Source: Patiria miniata (taxonomy: Eukaryota > Echinodermata > Asteroidea > Valvatida > Asterinidae). Taken from it: DNA of 64,000 nt. The DNA is taken from positions 16,571,512-16,635,511 of the forward strand of contig NW_024037048.1 of the NCBI RefSeq assembly GCF_015706575.1, in the 5' to 3' direction. The notes below the pieces were generated by a model. The model worked only from the letters and a program-made list of their open reading frames with translations, did no database searches and was not told the DNA's origin. How positions within the stretch are numbered: the stretch's first letter is position 1; each line of letters opens with the position of its first letter. Made by a program: the position numbers and the translations under genes. This document shows positions 21,821-31,961 of this stretch, piece by piece.

Positions 21821-23398
21821 TTGTCAAAAAAAAGAACTAAGATGGAAACAAATGTTTAGTTATTGTGTAATCAGATTCTTTGGCATTTATCTTCTTTTTG
21901 TATCCTTGTTCATCGTGTTCGCATTTTTTTAAAATCAAAATTGTGTTCGCAACCATTGTCCTCATTCTTTCGTGATCGTTGATCACATTGTAATTCGTTT
22001 GTGATTGTTTATCACGTTAGGGAATCATCATAGCATAGGTTTTCCCGTCCAATTTTGCAAGTTGTTTATGCAATCAGACAGACTGTTCATTACATTTCAA
22101 AAAGTGGCAGTTAACGCATTCGATTTTATTTGAATATTTACACCCAGCAAAGAGTGTAGGCAACTTTTTCGTGCAAAAGAAAATCCATTTCTTTTGTTGG
22201 TTTTGGATTTTGCACTGAGTATAGGCGAATCTGTAAGAGGAAGTTTTCATTTTCAACGAATGTGCAATGGAATAAGGAGTCTATTTAATTTGCAATTCGC
22301 AATTCGCCAATCGTATTGGCCATAAAAAACCAAATTTATATGATTTTTCATTTATTTTTACTTCCAAAGAGTGATTACAACAATTAATAAACTCACTTTA
22401 TTTTAATCACTTAATTGTTCTTACATAAAAAATCTGTATTTTGACATAGTATTTTATCGACGAGTGTTCTAAATGTATTTCCTTCTATCACTTTGACACT
22501 TTACATTGATACAGTTCTGTTCTGCTTTTTTCACATTCCCTTCCCAGGCATTCCAATCTTTGAAATAGCTGTACATTCCTTAATCCAAACTTTTCAAAAG
22601 CCATGTCATGTTATACTCTGTTGTATCACTATAACACAATACCTTGCTCATGCAACTTCCAAATATCATTGAACCGTGGTACTTTTGTAAACGTATGCAT
22701 CAAAGTGAATTCCCGAGCGGGACTGAAATTCAAAGCACAAGAAATTCAAAGCACAAGTCACGTAATTTGCTGCTTACTTTTCACGCGTGAATGAAGAATA
22801 CCCTAAAATATTTGAAGCTGTCGCTAAATTGAACCGGGTGTGAAAAGGTCTGCATGTTTTATGCGATTTTGAATAAAAATGTTTTATTATTATTATTAGC
22901 AAAGTATGAAATTGGGCGGGAAACCCTATAATATTTCATAGTGAATGAAAAAGTTCATTTCTGCTTTAAAACTCATAGTGAACTGGAGTTAAAAGTACAT
23001 TTGCCTGGACAAGTGCAACAAAAGCTTAGAATGCCAACAGACTTTTGACCGAGTTACTAGTGTCTCAAAAAAAGATACACGCCTTCACAAATATTAATTT
23101 AAAAAAAAATCGTTTCAATAATAACGTGTATTATGCTTATTTCAAGAATTAGTCAATTCGAGAGAAATTGAACAATGCGACGTTAAAACAGGTTGTTTTT
23201 CTTGACGAATTCGGACAGGAAAACCTATTATTCTAATTACTTGACCCTTATTAATTAGTGAGTAAGTTTTCCTGTTTTGGGGTGGCAATGGATCCCAATG
23301 AGAAAAAATATCGCACTCATTTATCTGAATTGATAATAAAATAGTATTAAAATGTAAACTCAACCAGTATATTCGTTTGTATGTTTTTTTTTTTTCAG
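21821..23398. other. Leader intron, no gene seen
   Basis: A/T-rich and shared with unit B (56,388-57,765) apart from the FB-2 insertion there. No coding segment or RNA recognised. Confidence 0.5.
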
Positions 23399-23458
23399 CC
23401 TACACTGAATTCCTTGTGATCTCTTCTTGGACCTGATCTTCAAGAACGAACCATCGAG
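23399..23458 (+). other. Leader exon 4 of C1q gene A (non-coding)
   Basis: 60 bp between a long T-rich TTTTTCAG acceptor and GTGGGTGT donor, with no ATG. Identical in length in unit B (57,766-57,825). It ends CCATCGAG, like exon 3. Confidence 0.5.
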
Positions 23459-23936
23459 GTGGGTGTGGTGAGGTTTAATTAATGATTCTATCAGGACCGG
23501 GGAAGGGGCAAGATGTAATCCGTCCCCCCCCCCCAAGTCCACCCCCCCCAAAAAAAAAAGAAATACTACAGCTCCGGAACGCTTCGCCCTATCGGAATGC
23601 ATTTTGGTGACCTTTCCTAACTGGCGAAATTAAAAAAAAATCGATTCGGTGGGTTGCCATTTCAATCTGTTTTATAAACTACGCTTTTCATAAATGTTAG
23701 CCCCTTGACCCCTCATACGCCACTGTTATATAACAAAAAAACATTCTTCGAACAATAATTCCTCCAATCTCATGTTTTTGGGGTTTTTTTTCCCTTCAAA
23801 TCTGACGGCGGATTGTCATGAATTTTAGACTAGTTAAGTTCTCCTTTTCATCAAACCTCAATATTTTTCTCTACTCTTCCCTATTTTAAAAACTATTTTA
23901 TTGAAAAAAATTCTCACCTGATTTGTTTCAGTTTAA

Positions 23937-24451
23937 AGGGAATATACAACATTTGCAAACATCGAAAAATAAAACTACCAAGTTTTTGCGAAATACCTTA
24001 ATAGGATGTTGGTAAATGACAGTCTAAAGCATCCTGTAAAATTATGGCACCTGGAATACTGTCATTTTCAAGAAAAGTGGTATTTTTGTATCAATTTCCA
24101 ACGCTGATCGGCCGATCAGCGTTGGAAACAACTGGCTTTTTTTTCAAATACTGGCCCCAATTGACCATTGCACTTGTTTGCAATCGATTACAAACCTATG
24201 AACGGGTACGAGCCAGCTAGACTGGTTCCGTGACCTTACAATTCCCCAATGTATGTAAACTGCTCTGTTTCTTTTTATATGGAGTCAGGGAACCAGACTA
24301 CAGGAAAATGATCGTTTTTCTTGGTTTTTATAGCATTTTCGAACCCAAAACCTCCAAAAAGTCAGTGTAACTATATTTGCTTTATATTTCCAACCCCCCA
24401 ATTCCATCCATTTCTGAAAATTACAGCAAAAGCAAATGATGTATATTCCCT
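23937..24451. mobile_element. TTAA-flanked MITE, copy 4, in last C1q intron
   Basis: Ends AGGGAATATACAACATTTGC and GATGTATATTCCCT, flanked by TTAA at 23,933-23,936 and 24,452-24,455. Unit B has the unfilled site CAGTTTAATCATTG at 58,278, proving a TTAA duplication. TTAA targets are characteristic of piggyBac-type elements; the assignment is inference. It ends about 20 bp before the coding-exon acceptor. Confidence 0.85.
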
Positions 24452-24474
24452 TTAATGATTTGTTTATATACAGA

Positions 24475-25263
24475 ATGAAGATCTTCGTGGCAACCGTTCT
24501 TTCAATCGCCCTCCTTCTGGGTAACTCCGTCAACCTCCGAGCTTCCGTTACTGGGCCGGTTGCCTCGGACGGTGATGGTCCTGCGTCTCAGGCGTGTCCG
24601 ATGTGCTGCCAGGGGCCGGCTGCAATTCCCGGCATACCAGGTCTGCCTGGGTCCTTAGGTCAACCAGGGTCAAAGGGCGAGCCAGGTCAAAAGGGTGATA
24701 TTGGACAGAGTGGACCTATGGGTGAGCGTGGAGCAGCTGGGCCTCAAGGGGACGAAGGCATAGGCCAGCCCGGAAAAATTGGTCCAAGAGGAGTCCCAGG
24801 TGTTGTAGGGCCAACGGGGGAAACTGGTGTCAAAGGTCAAAAGGGTGAGCCAGGGGAGGCACCAGACGACTCCAACCAGCGGGTAGCATTCACCGTGGTG
24901 AGGACGAGCAACTCGGATACCTCTACGAGTGACGCCACCCGTTTGCCCTTCCAGGCGACCGAGACGCTTCTGCCGGGTACCAGCTTCGATCTCGAGACAG
25001 GCACGTTCACGTGTGGTGTGCCGGGCACCTACGTGTTCATGTTTTCTGTGTGCAAATATCCTTCCAGCAGCCACCTGTACGTTCATCTCCGGAAGAACGG
25101 CGGCGTGGTTGTCGCTGGCGTTAGCAATGATTCAAGTCACAATGAGCAGGTGTCTGGGAGCGCGGTGGTGGTTCTGCAGCGTGGAGATACGATGTATCTC
25201 ACAATGCAGGGTAGGGCGTGTAGTTATTCCTCATTCAGTGGCTTCCTCCTTTACCCCGAATAA
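24475..25263 (+). CDS. Secreted collagen-gC1q domain protein, copy A
   Basis: 262 residues. A hydrophobic signal peptide (about 1-23) precedes a short region with CPMCC at 41-45, which could cross-link chains. Collagen Gly-X-Y repeats follow at about 53-129, with one break (GIGQP, about 95-99). A gC1q head occupies about 135-262, ending GFLLYPE, a form typical of invertebrate C1q-like proteins. Such proteins form collagen-stalked trimers that act as extracellular lectin-like or complement-like recognition molecules; the ligand here is unknown. The ATG at 24,475 is chosen because it lies just after a CAG acceptor (ATACAG) conserved in unit B and starts the signal peptide. The whole protein is on one exon. 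AATAAA overlaps the stop codon (25,259-25,264). The head carries Cys193 and Cys249, both absent from copy B, and lacks four residues that copy B has near the C-terminus. Confidence 0.93.
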   Translation: MKIFVATVLSIALLLGNSVNLRASVTGPVASDGDGPASQACPMCCQGPAAIPGIPGLPGSLGQPGSKGEPGQKGDIGQSGPMGERGAAGPQGDEGIGQPGKIGPRGVPGVVGPTGETGVKGQKGEPGEAPDDSNQRVAFTVVRTSNSDTSTSDATRLPFQATETLLPGTSFDLETGTFTCGVPGTYVFMFSVCKYPSSSHLYVHLRKNGGVVVAGVSNDSSHNEQVSGSAVVVLQRGDTMYLTMQGRACSYSSFSGFLLYPE

Positions 25264-27237
25264 ACACAATCCAACACATAAAGATACACGAGCATCGTGT
25301 TGCTGATTTGTTCAATCGCTTTCCATTTTGCCGAAACAATAACCAATGAATTAAAACAAATAATGTTCAATGACAATGTCACAAAATATTATGATTAATG
25401 GTTTTGCATTGCGCATGCGCTGATCTTTATACAACAATGGATTTGCCAATTTTTTTTGACTTTCTGCAAAACAAATACTTAGCTTTATGCATGAGTATTG
25501 AGATATAGTGAAAAGTATGCGTTAAGTTTTATGACAACAATTTTTTTTTTTTGGACCCATTGTAGGCCTATCGAAAAGTATTTTTGATGGAATATTTTTT
25601 CAAAGCAAGCTGAGTCATTTTTTTTTTAGAAACAAAAGATTTGCAATATAAAAGCAGTGCCACCATATGTATCCAGAAATGTTAACAACTAAAAAAAAAA
25701 TGTGTTTATCTCGACCAACCTGGATTTTTTAGGCTATGTTTCTGACCGCCATTTTTTTTTATTGCCACATTTGGTCAACATATAAAATAACGTGTTTCTT
25801 TTCCCGAAAATAAATGCAACTTATTTGTAGTATTGGGTATTTAAAACAGATTAATTAAACACAATAACTGTATCCTAATTGAGGCAAACAAAGTATAAAA
25901 AACATACAGACAAACAAAATATTTTGCTACCTACCTGGATAATTTTAGGGCGTTTACTGTAACATGTTATTTCTTTGCCTTATGTTCCCTGTATGCCCAG
26001 CACAGATAATGTCAATTAAATCAATCCCATGCATGTATCAATTTTTATTTCATGTCACGAAAAAAGTCTCGAGTGATTGAATCTGATTTTCTTATAGACT
26101 TTAAGCTTGGCATTTGGATTAACAATTGTTTGAAATATTCCAATGCTATTCACAGCAATTAGAACACACTGGTTTTTATTAAATGATTGCATTATTTTAA
26201 ACGTTATAATATGTGAGAATTATGTAAAAGTAACAATTGACTGGTTATGAAAACAGTATGCATAAAACCTCATTCTGAGGATTACCAAAAGCACCACCAT
26301 TGTTGATAAATACTCTCTTTTTTTTCGCTTGGCTTCGTTATGAAAAAAACAATGATTTTAATTACTTTCAGTTGAAACAGAAACGTGCCCACAGTAATGA
26401 AAAAAGTGGAGTTGGCTGTTGTTTTTAAAGCCCGTAAAAGTACGACAAGTGTTTCTTGATTAAAAGACTCCAAATTATTTGAAGACTTTCATTGTTCTTA
26501 ATCAGCATTACTTGATTGCATTCAAGAAACTCACTTTGAAAACATCAGTGAAAGTGTGAGCCCGTTAGATGATAAAGAAACAATCTTAACGAAATCAATC
26601 AAAACAAAGCACAAATTCCATTCAAGTGAGGAGGGTCTTTCAACTGGTTGGAACTGTCCTTTGTCACTTTATCATTTCAAGTGAATTTCTTTGTACTGAC
26701 TTTTATTTGGATGCCATATTTGGCATCCCTGCTGACAGCATATCCTTGGATAATGTCTCCAGCCAGCACATGTACATGATAGCTGAACAAGTACGCTTCC
26801 TGGGAATAGGTAGACTCCTGCAAGAAATCAAAGAAAAGGTTATAATGGACCCTTCCTGCATGTCAATCAACAGTGCACATTGGCCAATCAGATCACCACT
26901 TTTGATCAGGTGACCACAGTAGCTCAGTCAGACTGGGTCACAAGCACTGTTAGATCTATTGCTCACCCCGCCCCCATTTTTTGCACCAGCGGTTAACACC
27001 CCCCCCGAGTATTCTGTAAAGAGTGCCCTTTTTACACAAGTAACTTTGTAGTTTTTACACAAGTGTCCTTAGTTTTGTTTAAAAAGTTTCTTGTTTCGCC
27101 AGCGGCTTGTAAAGAATTGTTGGTATTTCGTGTGAACGTCAGCAATTGTGCCGCCATGAAAAGTGCCACCCATTGACCTACCGCCGTTTGCGAGTTAACC
27201 ACGCCCCTTAGACAACTCTATAAGCCTTTTTGCTGAT
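25264..27237. other. C1q 3' flank, no certain gene
   Basis: A/T-rich and shared with unit B. ATTAAA at 25,350-25,355 is a second possible poly(A) signal. A plus-strand frame at 26,626-26,913 (contains DAIFGIPADSISLDNVSSQH) reads like protein but was not identified, and in unit B it is cut by TAA near 60,628. The piece at about 26,868-26,920 resembles 1,400-1,470 and is a dispersed repeat. Confidence 0.4.
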
Positions 27238-27350
27238 ACCGCCATCTTTGAATAATTTTTTTTTTCGGGGGGGGGGGGCATTACAATGAAAATACGTCTC
27301 ATCATGCAACTGTAGCTGAGAATGATAGGATGTATTTTCAAAGATGGCGG
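27238..27350. mobile_element. MITE interrupted by gypsy element
   Basis: Starts ACCGCCATCTTTGAA. Its inverted end TTCAAAGATGGCGG is split by the retrotransposon, with the remaining GGCGGTAT on the far side at 31,962. The intact form is in unit B at 61,088-61,234. Confidence 0.65.
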
Positions 27351-27484
27351 TGTAATATCTTAGGGAAATAACTGGAACGGACTCACCGCAATCCATAGAC
27401 ACTGATAGAGTAAGACTCGTTCATAGCGAGCTGCCATCTTGGAACTCCTTTTATTTGATAACATGTAGTTCGTGCCATACGACA
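27351..27484 (-). repeat. 3' LTR of gypsy element
   Basis: Element-strand sequence begins TGTCGTATGGCACG and ends AGATATTACA, the usual TG...CA. It contains AATAAA (in CAAATAAAAGG). Identical to 31,828-31,961. Confidence 0.93.
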
Positions 27485-27496
27485 TCTCCCCCTTTT
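27485..27496 (-). other. Polypurine tract of gypsy element
   Basis: Element strand AAAAGGGGGAGA lies immediately before the 3' LTR, the standard position for plus-strand DNA priming. Confidence 0.8.
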
Positions 27497-27727
27497 CTAG
27501 AACAAAATAAACTGGTTAAGAAAACACATTTACAATGCACATGATTGAGTCTGGGTGTTCAATGTTAGAAAGTGTCTGCAAAATGTTGAGTGTTCCAAAT
27601 CAGCTCCTAGAGTCCAATGTTCTTGGTTCAAGCAGATTTCTAGAGTTCTTGAATTAAATCAGAATGAATTTGTAATTCAGAGATGAGTGCGAGATAATGC
27701 AAGATTGATTGATTTTAACCGAGTAAT

Positions 27728-27760
27728 GAGTGATTGAGTGATTGAGTGATGGAGTGAGGA
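27728..27760. repeat. TGATTGAG short tandem repeat in gypsy 3' region
   Basis: Three to four 8 bp units (TGATTGAG) lie just downstream of the gag-pol stop on the element strand. Confidence 0.7.
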
Positions 27761-27772
27761 GAGTTCAGTGTT

Positions 27773-30700
27773 CTAGTACATGACGTAATCCTGCTGCCAT
27801 GCTGGTGGTTTCCTCATTCGCTGAGACTGTCTCACTCCCTGTTGCTGAGCATCTGGGTTTTGTTGGACTGGATCCTCCAGTTGGATCTCGAAGTCTGGCT
27901 CAGGTGGTGGTTGTGGCATCCGGACAATATGCCGCCTGTTCCGACGATATTCTGCGCCATTCACTCTCACGATGTAAGAACGGGGTGTGTCTGCTTTACG
28001 GAGGACCTCTCCGACTGGACCAAGTTTGCCCTTTGTTCTGATCTTCACCCAGGCTCCTGTTTCCAGTTGATCCAATGCCTTGGCGCCATGTTTCTGGTTG
28101 AAGTAGACTTCTCCCTTGGACTTGGATGCAGCGTCTGCTTGTTTCAACTTTGTCTGGTTGATTGGTTTCTGAAGGAGATTCTTGGGCAACATTGGTAGGG
28201 TAGTGCGTAACTCTCGGCCCATCATCAGACTTGCCGGACTGACACCAAGACTTGGAAGTGGGGTCGCGCGGTATGTCATGAGAGCTCGTATGGGATCTGG
28301 TTGACGCAGGATACTCTTGGCCACATGGACAGCTTTTTCGGCCTGCCCATTTGCTTGGGGATAGTGTGGACTGGTGGTGATGTGGTTGAAGCCAAACTCT
28401 CTAGCAAACTGTTGAAACTCTCCCAGGAATTGTGGGCCGTTATCTGATACAACAACTTCAGGGATCCCATATCGTGCAAAGGTAGTTTTCATGAAGTTGA
28501 TGACTGCTAAGGCTGTTGTCTTCACAAGGTGATGAATCTCGATCCACCTCGAGTAGTAGTCAACGATCACTAAGTACACCTTCCCTTTCAGCTCTGCAAG
28601 ATCGCACGCGATTCGTTGCCATGCTCGTTGGGGTAAAGGTGTTGACATCAGGGGTTCCGCCTTCTGTGCTGGTTGCTTTTCTCTGCAAAACTCGCATTGT
28701 TGAATGTGCTGCGCGATGTCAGTACCGATTCCAGGCCACCATATGGCTTGATTTGCAAGGAGTCGGCTCTTGGTGACCCCATGGTGACCCTCATGGAGTT
28801 TCTCCAGCATTTCCTGCTGCATCTTCTGTGGGATGATGATGCGGTCCCCATATGTCAGTATGCCGTTGATCTGGCTTATCTTATCTTGTTCTTCCCAGTA
28901 TCGCTTGACATCAGGATCTACGTCCTTGATGTACTTCGGCCAGCCGTCTTTCACGTACGACGATACTAGGGACAATACGTTGTCTTGCACTGTCTCATCT
29001 GTGATTTCTGCAAGTTTGGCATCCGAGGCTGGCCACTGGCTTGTTACCATGCTCACGTGTGCTGCAATTTCTGCTGCGAGATCATCACTGTCATCAGATG
29101 TCTGGTCTGTATGAACTGGAGCTCTAGACAGGGTATCTGCAACGACTAGGGTCTTGCCTGGTGAGTAGACAGCTGTACAGTGGAATTTCATGAGGCGCAT
29201 CAGTAAGCGCTGGCATCTCAGTGGTGCGTCACAGAGGTCCTTTGAATTGATCAAAGACACCAGTGGTTTGTGGTCGGTTTGTAGGGTCACGTGAAGTCCT
29301 CTGATGTAGACATAAAATCTCTCGCATGCCCATACGCTGGCCAACAACTCTTTCTCGATTTGGGCATACTTTCTCTCAGCAGGAGTCAGGGTACGGGAGC
29401 AGTAAGCGACTGGCTTCCATGTCTCATCTTCGTGCTGCTGTAGTAAGCATCCTCCCAGCCCATAGCTACTGGCATCTGCGCTGACCATGGTAGGTTTAGC
29501 GGGATCATAGAAGGCCAATGTGGGTGATCTGGTGAGGAGTGTCTTGAGGTGTCGGAATGCAATCTTCTGTTGTGCTCCCCACATCCAGTCAACGTTGTCT
29601 TTCAGGAGATCAGTGATTGGGGCTGCAACTGATGCTGCGTTCGGGATGAAGCGGGACAACCAATTGACCATGCCCATGAGCCTCTTGACTTCATCCTTTG
29701 ATGTTGGTGGGGGCATCTGAACGATTGCTGTGATCTTCGAAGGATCAGCATGTATACCATCCTTGTCTAGCTGTAGACCCAGAAAGGTAACCGTCTCTTG
29801 AGAAAACTTTGATTTCTCTTTGTTTAGCCGCAAGCCAGCTTTCTGTAGGATTTGGACTACACGATGCACACGTTGATCGTGCTCTGCCTGTGTTCGGCCG
29901 GTGATGAGAATATCATCCATGTAGACAACTACCCCATCCAGATTGACGAGTAGGTCACACATAATACGCTGATACAACTCAGGCGCTGATGTGATGCCGA
30001 AAGGGAGTCGCGTAAAACAGAAACGCCCAAATGGGGTTATGAAGGTTGTCAATTTCTGACTGTCACTAGCAAGGGGTATCTGCCAAAACCCGTGCTTTGC
30101 ATCGAGTAAGGAGAACACTTGTGCACCAACAATCTTTCCCAAAACCTCTTCCAGGCTGGGGATAGTGAAACGCTCCCTCTGCACAGCTTTATTCAGTTGT
30201 CGCAGATCTACACAGAGTCGAATCTGGTTGTTCTTCTTGGGTACAATCACGATTGGAGCACACCACTCTGTCGGCTCAGTGATGCGCTTCACGATACCTT
30301 GGGTTTCCATCTTTTCCAGTTCTTGCTTCAACTGGGGAAGTAGGGGCAAGGGGATTCTGCGAGGAGCGGTCACACAGTATGGAGTAGCGGAGTCGGTTAA
30401 CTTTATGTTAACCGGTGGGCCTTCAAGACAACCCGTGCCTTCAAACACGTTGTCTCGGTTCACCATGGTGTACACCCGCTGTATCAGACCAAGTGCTTCA
30501 CATGCTGTCTTGCCAATGACAGGCTGACCACTGGCAAGAATCTGGAACACCAACGAGTACTGACGATTCTTCATTTCACATGACAGTTTCTTTTGTCCAA
30601 GAGGTTTGGCCTTGCCACCAAAGTAGCCATGCAAGCGAAGTGTCGTTGGCTGCAATGTCTTATCACTGAGTTTCAGTGATTTGTACACGTTAGCGGGTAG

Positions 30701-31693
30701 GATGTTGACTTCCGAACCTGTATCTAGCAGGAACTGCACCATCTGTCCCTGCACTTTGATAGGTTGTCTCCACACATCACCATTTAGTATGTCATGGCTG
30801 GTGTGATGCACTGTTCCAACGAAGAAATCATTAGTTTCAGTGTCCCCATCATCGCTGTCAGTTGGATCGTGCTGTACTGTATGCAACTTCTTCGGTTTAG
30901 CGCGACACACTACCGAGAAGTGACCAAGTTTCTGGCAGTAGTTACACTTTTGTCCACTTGCTGGACAGGATTGGTGGCTTGGATCTCTGCCGCATCTACT
31001 GCATCTCTTCCCGCCTTGTTGAGGTTTGGCACGTGTCTGTGGGGGTGGCTGCTTGAACGATGGCTTGTACGGTTGCTTGTACGGTTGCTTGGCGTTTCGG
31101 TGTAGTGCGTGAACTGATACTGTGTCGGCATTAGGGCTGTTCTTAAATTCACGCAAGTCCTTGACAGCTGTTTCAAGGGTTTTGGCCAAGTCCACGGCTG
31201 CTTTGAAGGTGAGACCATCTTTGGTGAGAAGATGTTTCTGGATATTGTTGCTGGTCAGACCACACACAAGCCTGTCTCGCAATGCCTCGTCGAGAAACTG
31301 GCCAAATTTACATGTACTGGCCAAGTTTTGAAGTGTCATGGCATACTGTGCAATGGTCTCTGATGGCTGTTGATCCCTTTTGTAGAAGCGAAAACGCTCT
31401 GACACAACCAGGCGTTTGGGTCCATAGTGGGCGATCAACAACTCACACAGTTCTGTGTATGTTTTCTCAGTTACTGGGGTTGGCTCTGCAAGACTTTTAG
31501 CAGTTTTATACACAGTTGGACCGACTGCACTTAACAGAACAGCTGTCTTTTTCTCCTGAGCAATGTCATTTGCTTGAAAATACAAGTTCAGCCGCTCAAC
31601 ATAGTTACGGATATCTTCCACCTCATCATATTTGTCGAGGCGACCGATCAGCGGTGCGCGAGAGTGCGCCCCCTGTTGTGGAGTTTGTGCCAT
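27773..31693 (-). CDS. gag-pol polyprotein of Ty3/gypsy element
   Basis: One open frame of 1,306 residues with gag and pol fused without a frameshift. Gag-like region about 1-230; zinc knuckles at 231-263 (the second is C-X2-C-X4-H-X4-C at 250-263). Aspartic protease with DTGS at 324-327. Reverse transcriptase about 440-640 with YMDD at 591-594. RNase H with candidate acidic residues D740, E780, D807 and D853. Integrase HHCC zinc site H967, H971, C1000, C1003 and catalytic D1031, D1084, E1119, followed by a basic C-terminal region. All key residues are present and there are no stops or frameshifts, so the element may still be competent. The leader between the 5' LTR and the ATG is 134 bp. Confidence 0.95.
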   Translation of the reverse strand: MAQTPQQGAHSRAPLIGRLDKYDEVEDIRNYVERLNLYFQANDIAQEKKTAVLLSAVGPTVYKTAKSLAEPTPVTEKTYTELCELLIAHYGPKRLVVSERFRFYKRDQQPSETIAQYAMTLQNLASTCKFGQFLDEALRDRLVCGLTSNNIQKHLLTKDGLTFKAAVDLAKTLETAVKDLREFKNSPNADTVSVHALHRNAKQPYKQPYKPSFKQPPPQTRAKPQQGGKRCSRCGRDPSHQSCPASGQKCNYCQKLGHFSVVCRAKPKKLHTVQHDPTDSDDGDTETNDFFVGTVHHTSHDILNGDVWRQPIKVQGQMVQFLLDTGSEVNILPANVYKSLKLSDKTLQPTTLRLHGYFGGKAKPLGQKKLSCEMKNRQYSLVFQILASGQPVIGKTACEALGLIQRVYTMVNRDNVFEGTGCLEGPPVNIKLTDSATPYCVTAPRRIPLPLLPQLKQELEKMETQGIVKRITEPTEWCAPIVIVPKKNNQIRLCVDLRQLNKAVQRERFTIPSLEEVLGKIVGAQVFSLLDAKHGFWQIPLASDSQKLTTFITPFGRFCFTRLPFGITSAPELYQRIMCDLLVNLDGVVVYMDDILITGRTQAEHDQRVHRVVQILQKAGLRLNKEKSKFSQETVTFLGLQLDKDGIHADPSKITAIVQMPPPTSKDEVKRLMGMVNWLSRFIPNAASVAAPITDLLKDNVDWMWGAQQKIAFRHLKTLLTRSPTLAFYDPAKPTMVSADASSYGLGGCLLQQHEDETWKPVAYCSRTLTPAERKYAQIEKELLASVWACERFYVYIRGLHVTLQTDHKPLVSLINSKDLCDAPLRCQRLLMRLMKFHCTAVYSPGKTLVVADTLSRAPVHTDQTSDDSDDLAAEIAAHVSMVTSQWPASDAKLAEITDETVQDNVLSLVSSYVKDGWPKYIKDVDPDVKRYWEEQDKISQINGILTYGDRIIIPQKMQQEMLEKLHEGHHGVTKSRLLANQAIWWPGIGTDIAQHIQQCEFCREKQPAQKAEPLMSTPLPQRAWQRIACDLAELKGKVYLVIVDYYSRWIEIHHLVKTTALAVINFMKTTFARYGIPEVVVSDNGPQFLGEFQQFAREFGFNHITTSPHYPQANGQAEKAVHVAKSILRQPDPIRALMTYRATPLPSLGVSPASLMMGRELRTTLPMLPKNLLQKPINQTKLKQADAASKSKGEVYFNQKHGAKALDQLETGAWVKIRTKGKLGPVGEVLRKADTPRSYIVRVNGAEYRRNRRHIVRMPQPPPEPDFEIQLEDPVQQNPDAQQQGVRQSQRMRKPPAWQQDYVMY

Positions 31694-31809
31694 TGTTCTG
31701 AACCGTCACTCGTGCGGTGAATTTCCGACGTAAAAATGCCCTTGTTACGTGTCCAAAAAGTCAAGTGACGTTAGAATACTATGCCCTAAATGTCCGCGGG
31801 TATATTAGA

Positions 31810-31827
31810 AACCCAGCGCTGCCACCA
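31810..31827 (-). other. Primer-binding site of gypsy element
   Basis: Element strand TGGTGGCAGCGCTGGG follows the 5' LTR directly. TGG pairs with the CCA end of a primer tRNA; the tRNA identity was not determined. Confidence 0.7.
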
Positions 31828-31961
31828 TGTAATATCTTAGGGAAATAACTGGAACGGACTCACCGCAATCCATAGACACTGATAGAGTAAGACTCGTTCA
31901 TAGCGAGCTGCCATCTTGGAACTCCTTTTATTTGATAACATGTAGTTCGTGCCATACGACA
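31828..31961 (-). repeat. 5' LTR of gypsy element
   Basis: Identical in all 134 positions compared by eye with 27,351-27,484. Followed on the right by GGCGG, the target duplication. Confidence 0.93.

Larger units (their letters stand above)
27351..31961 (-). mobile_element. Ty3/gypsy LTR retrotransposon, intact
   Basis: 4,611 bp with two LTRs of 134 bp that are identical by eye, a single gag-pol frame, and a GGCGG target duplication on both sides. Unit B has the empty site AAAGATGGCGGTATCCG at about 61,223. Identical LTRs, an open frame and the empty allele indicate a recent insertion. No envelope-like frame is present, so it is a retrotransposon, not a retrovirus. The order RT, RNase H, integrase places it in Ty3/gypsy. 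The style resembles Mag-type elements, an inference from general appearance. Confidence 0.95.

Noticed and set aside
24670..25086. 138-codon minus-strand frame opposite C1q copy A
   Set aside because: Shadow of the GC-rich collagen and head coding sequence; no signal peptide, splice context or homology of its own.
27799..31701. Many plus-strand frames of 60-120 codons opposite the gypsy element
   Set aside because: Shadows of the 1,306-codon gag-pol frame on the minus strand.
27351..31961. Endogenous retrovirus
   Set aside because: No envelope-like frame after pol and a very short LTR; the structure is that of a Ty3/gypsy retrotransposon.
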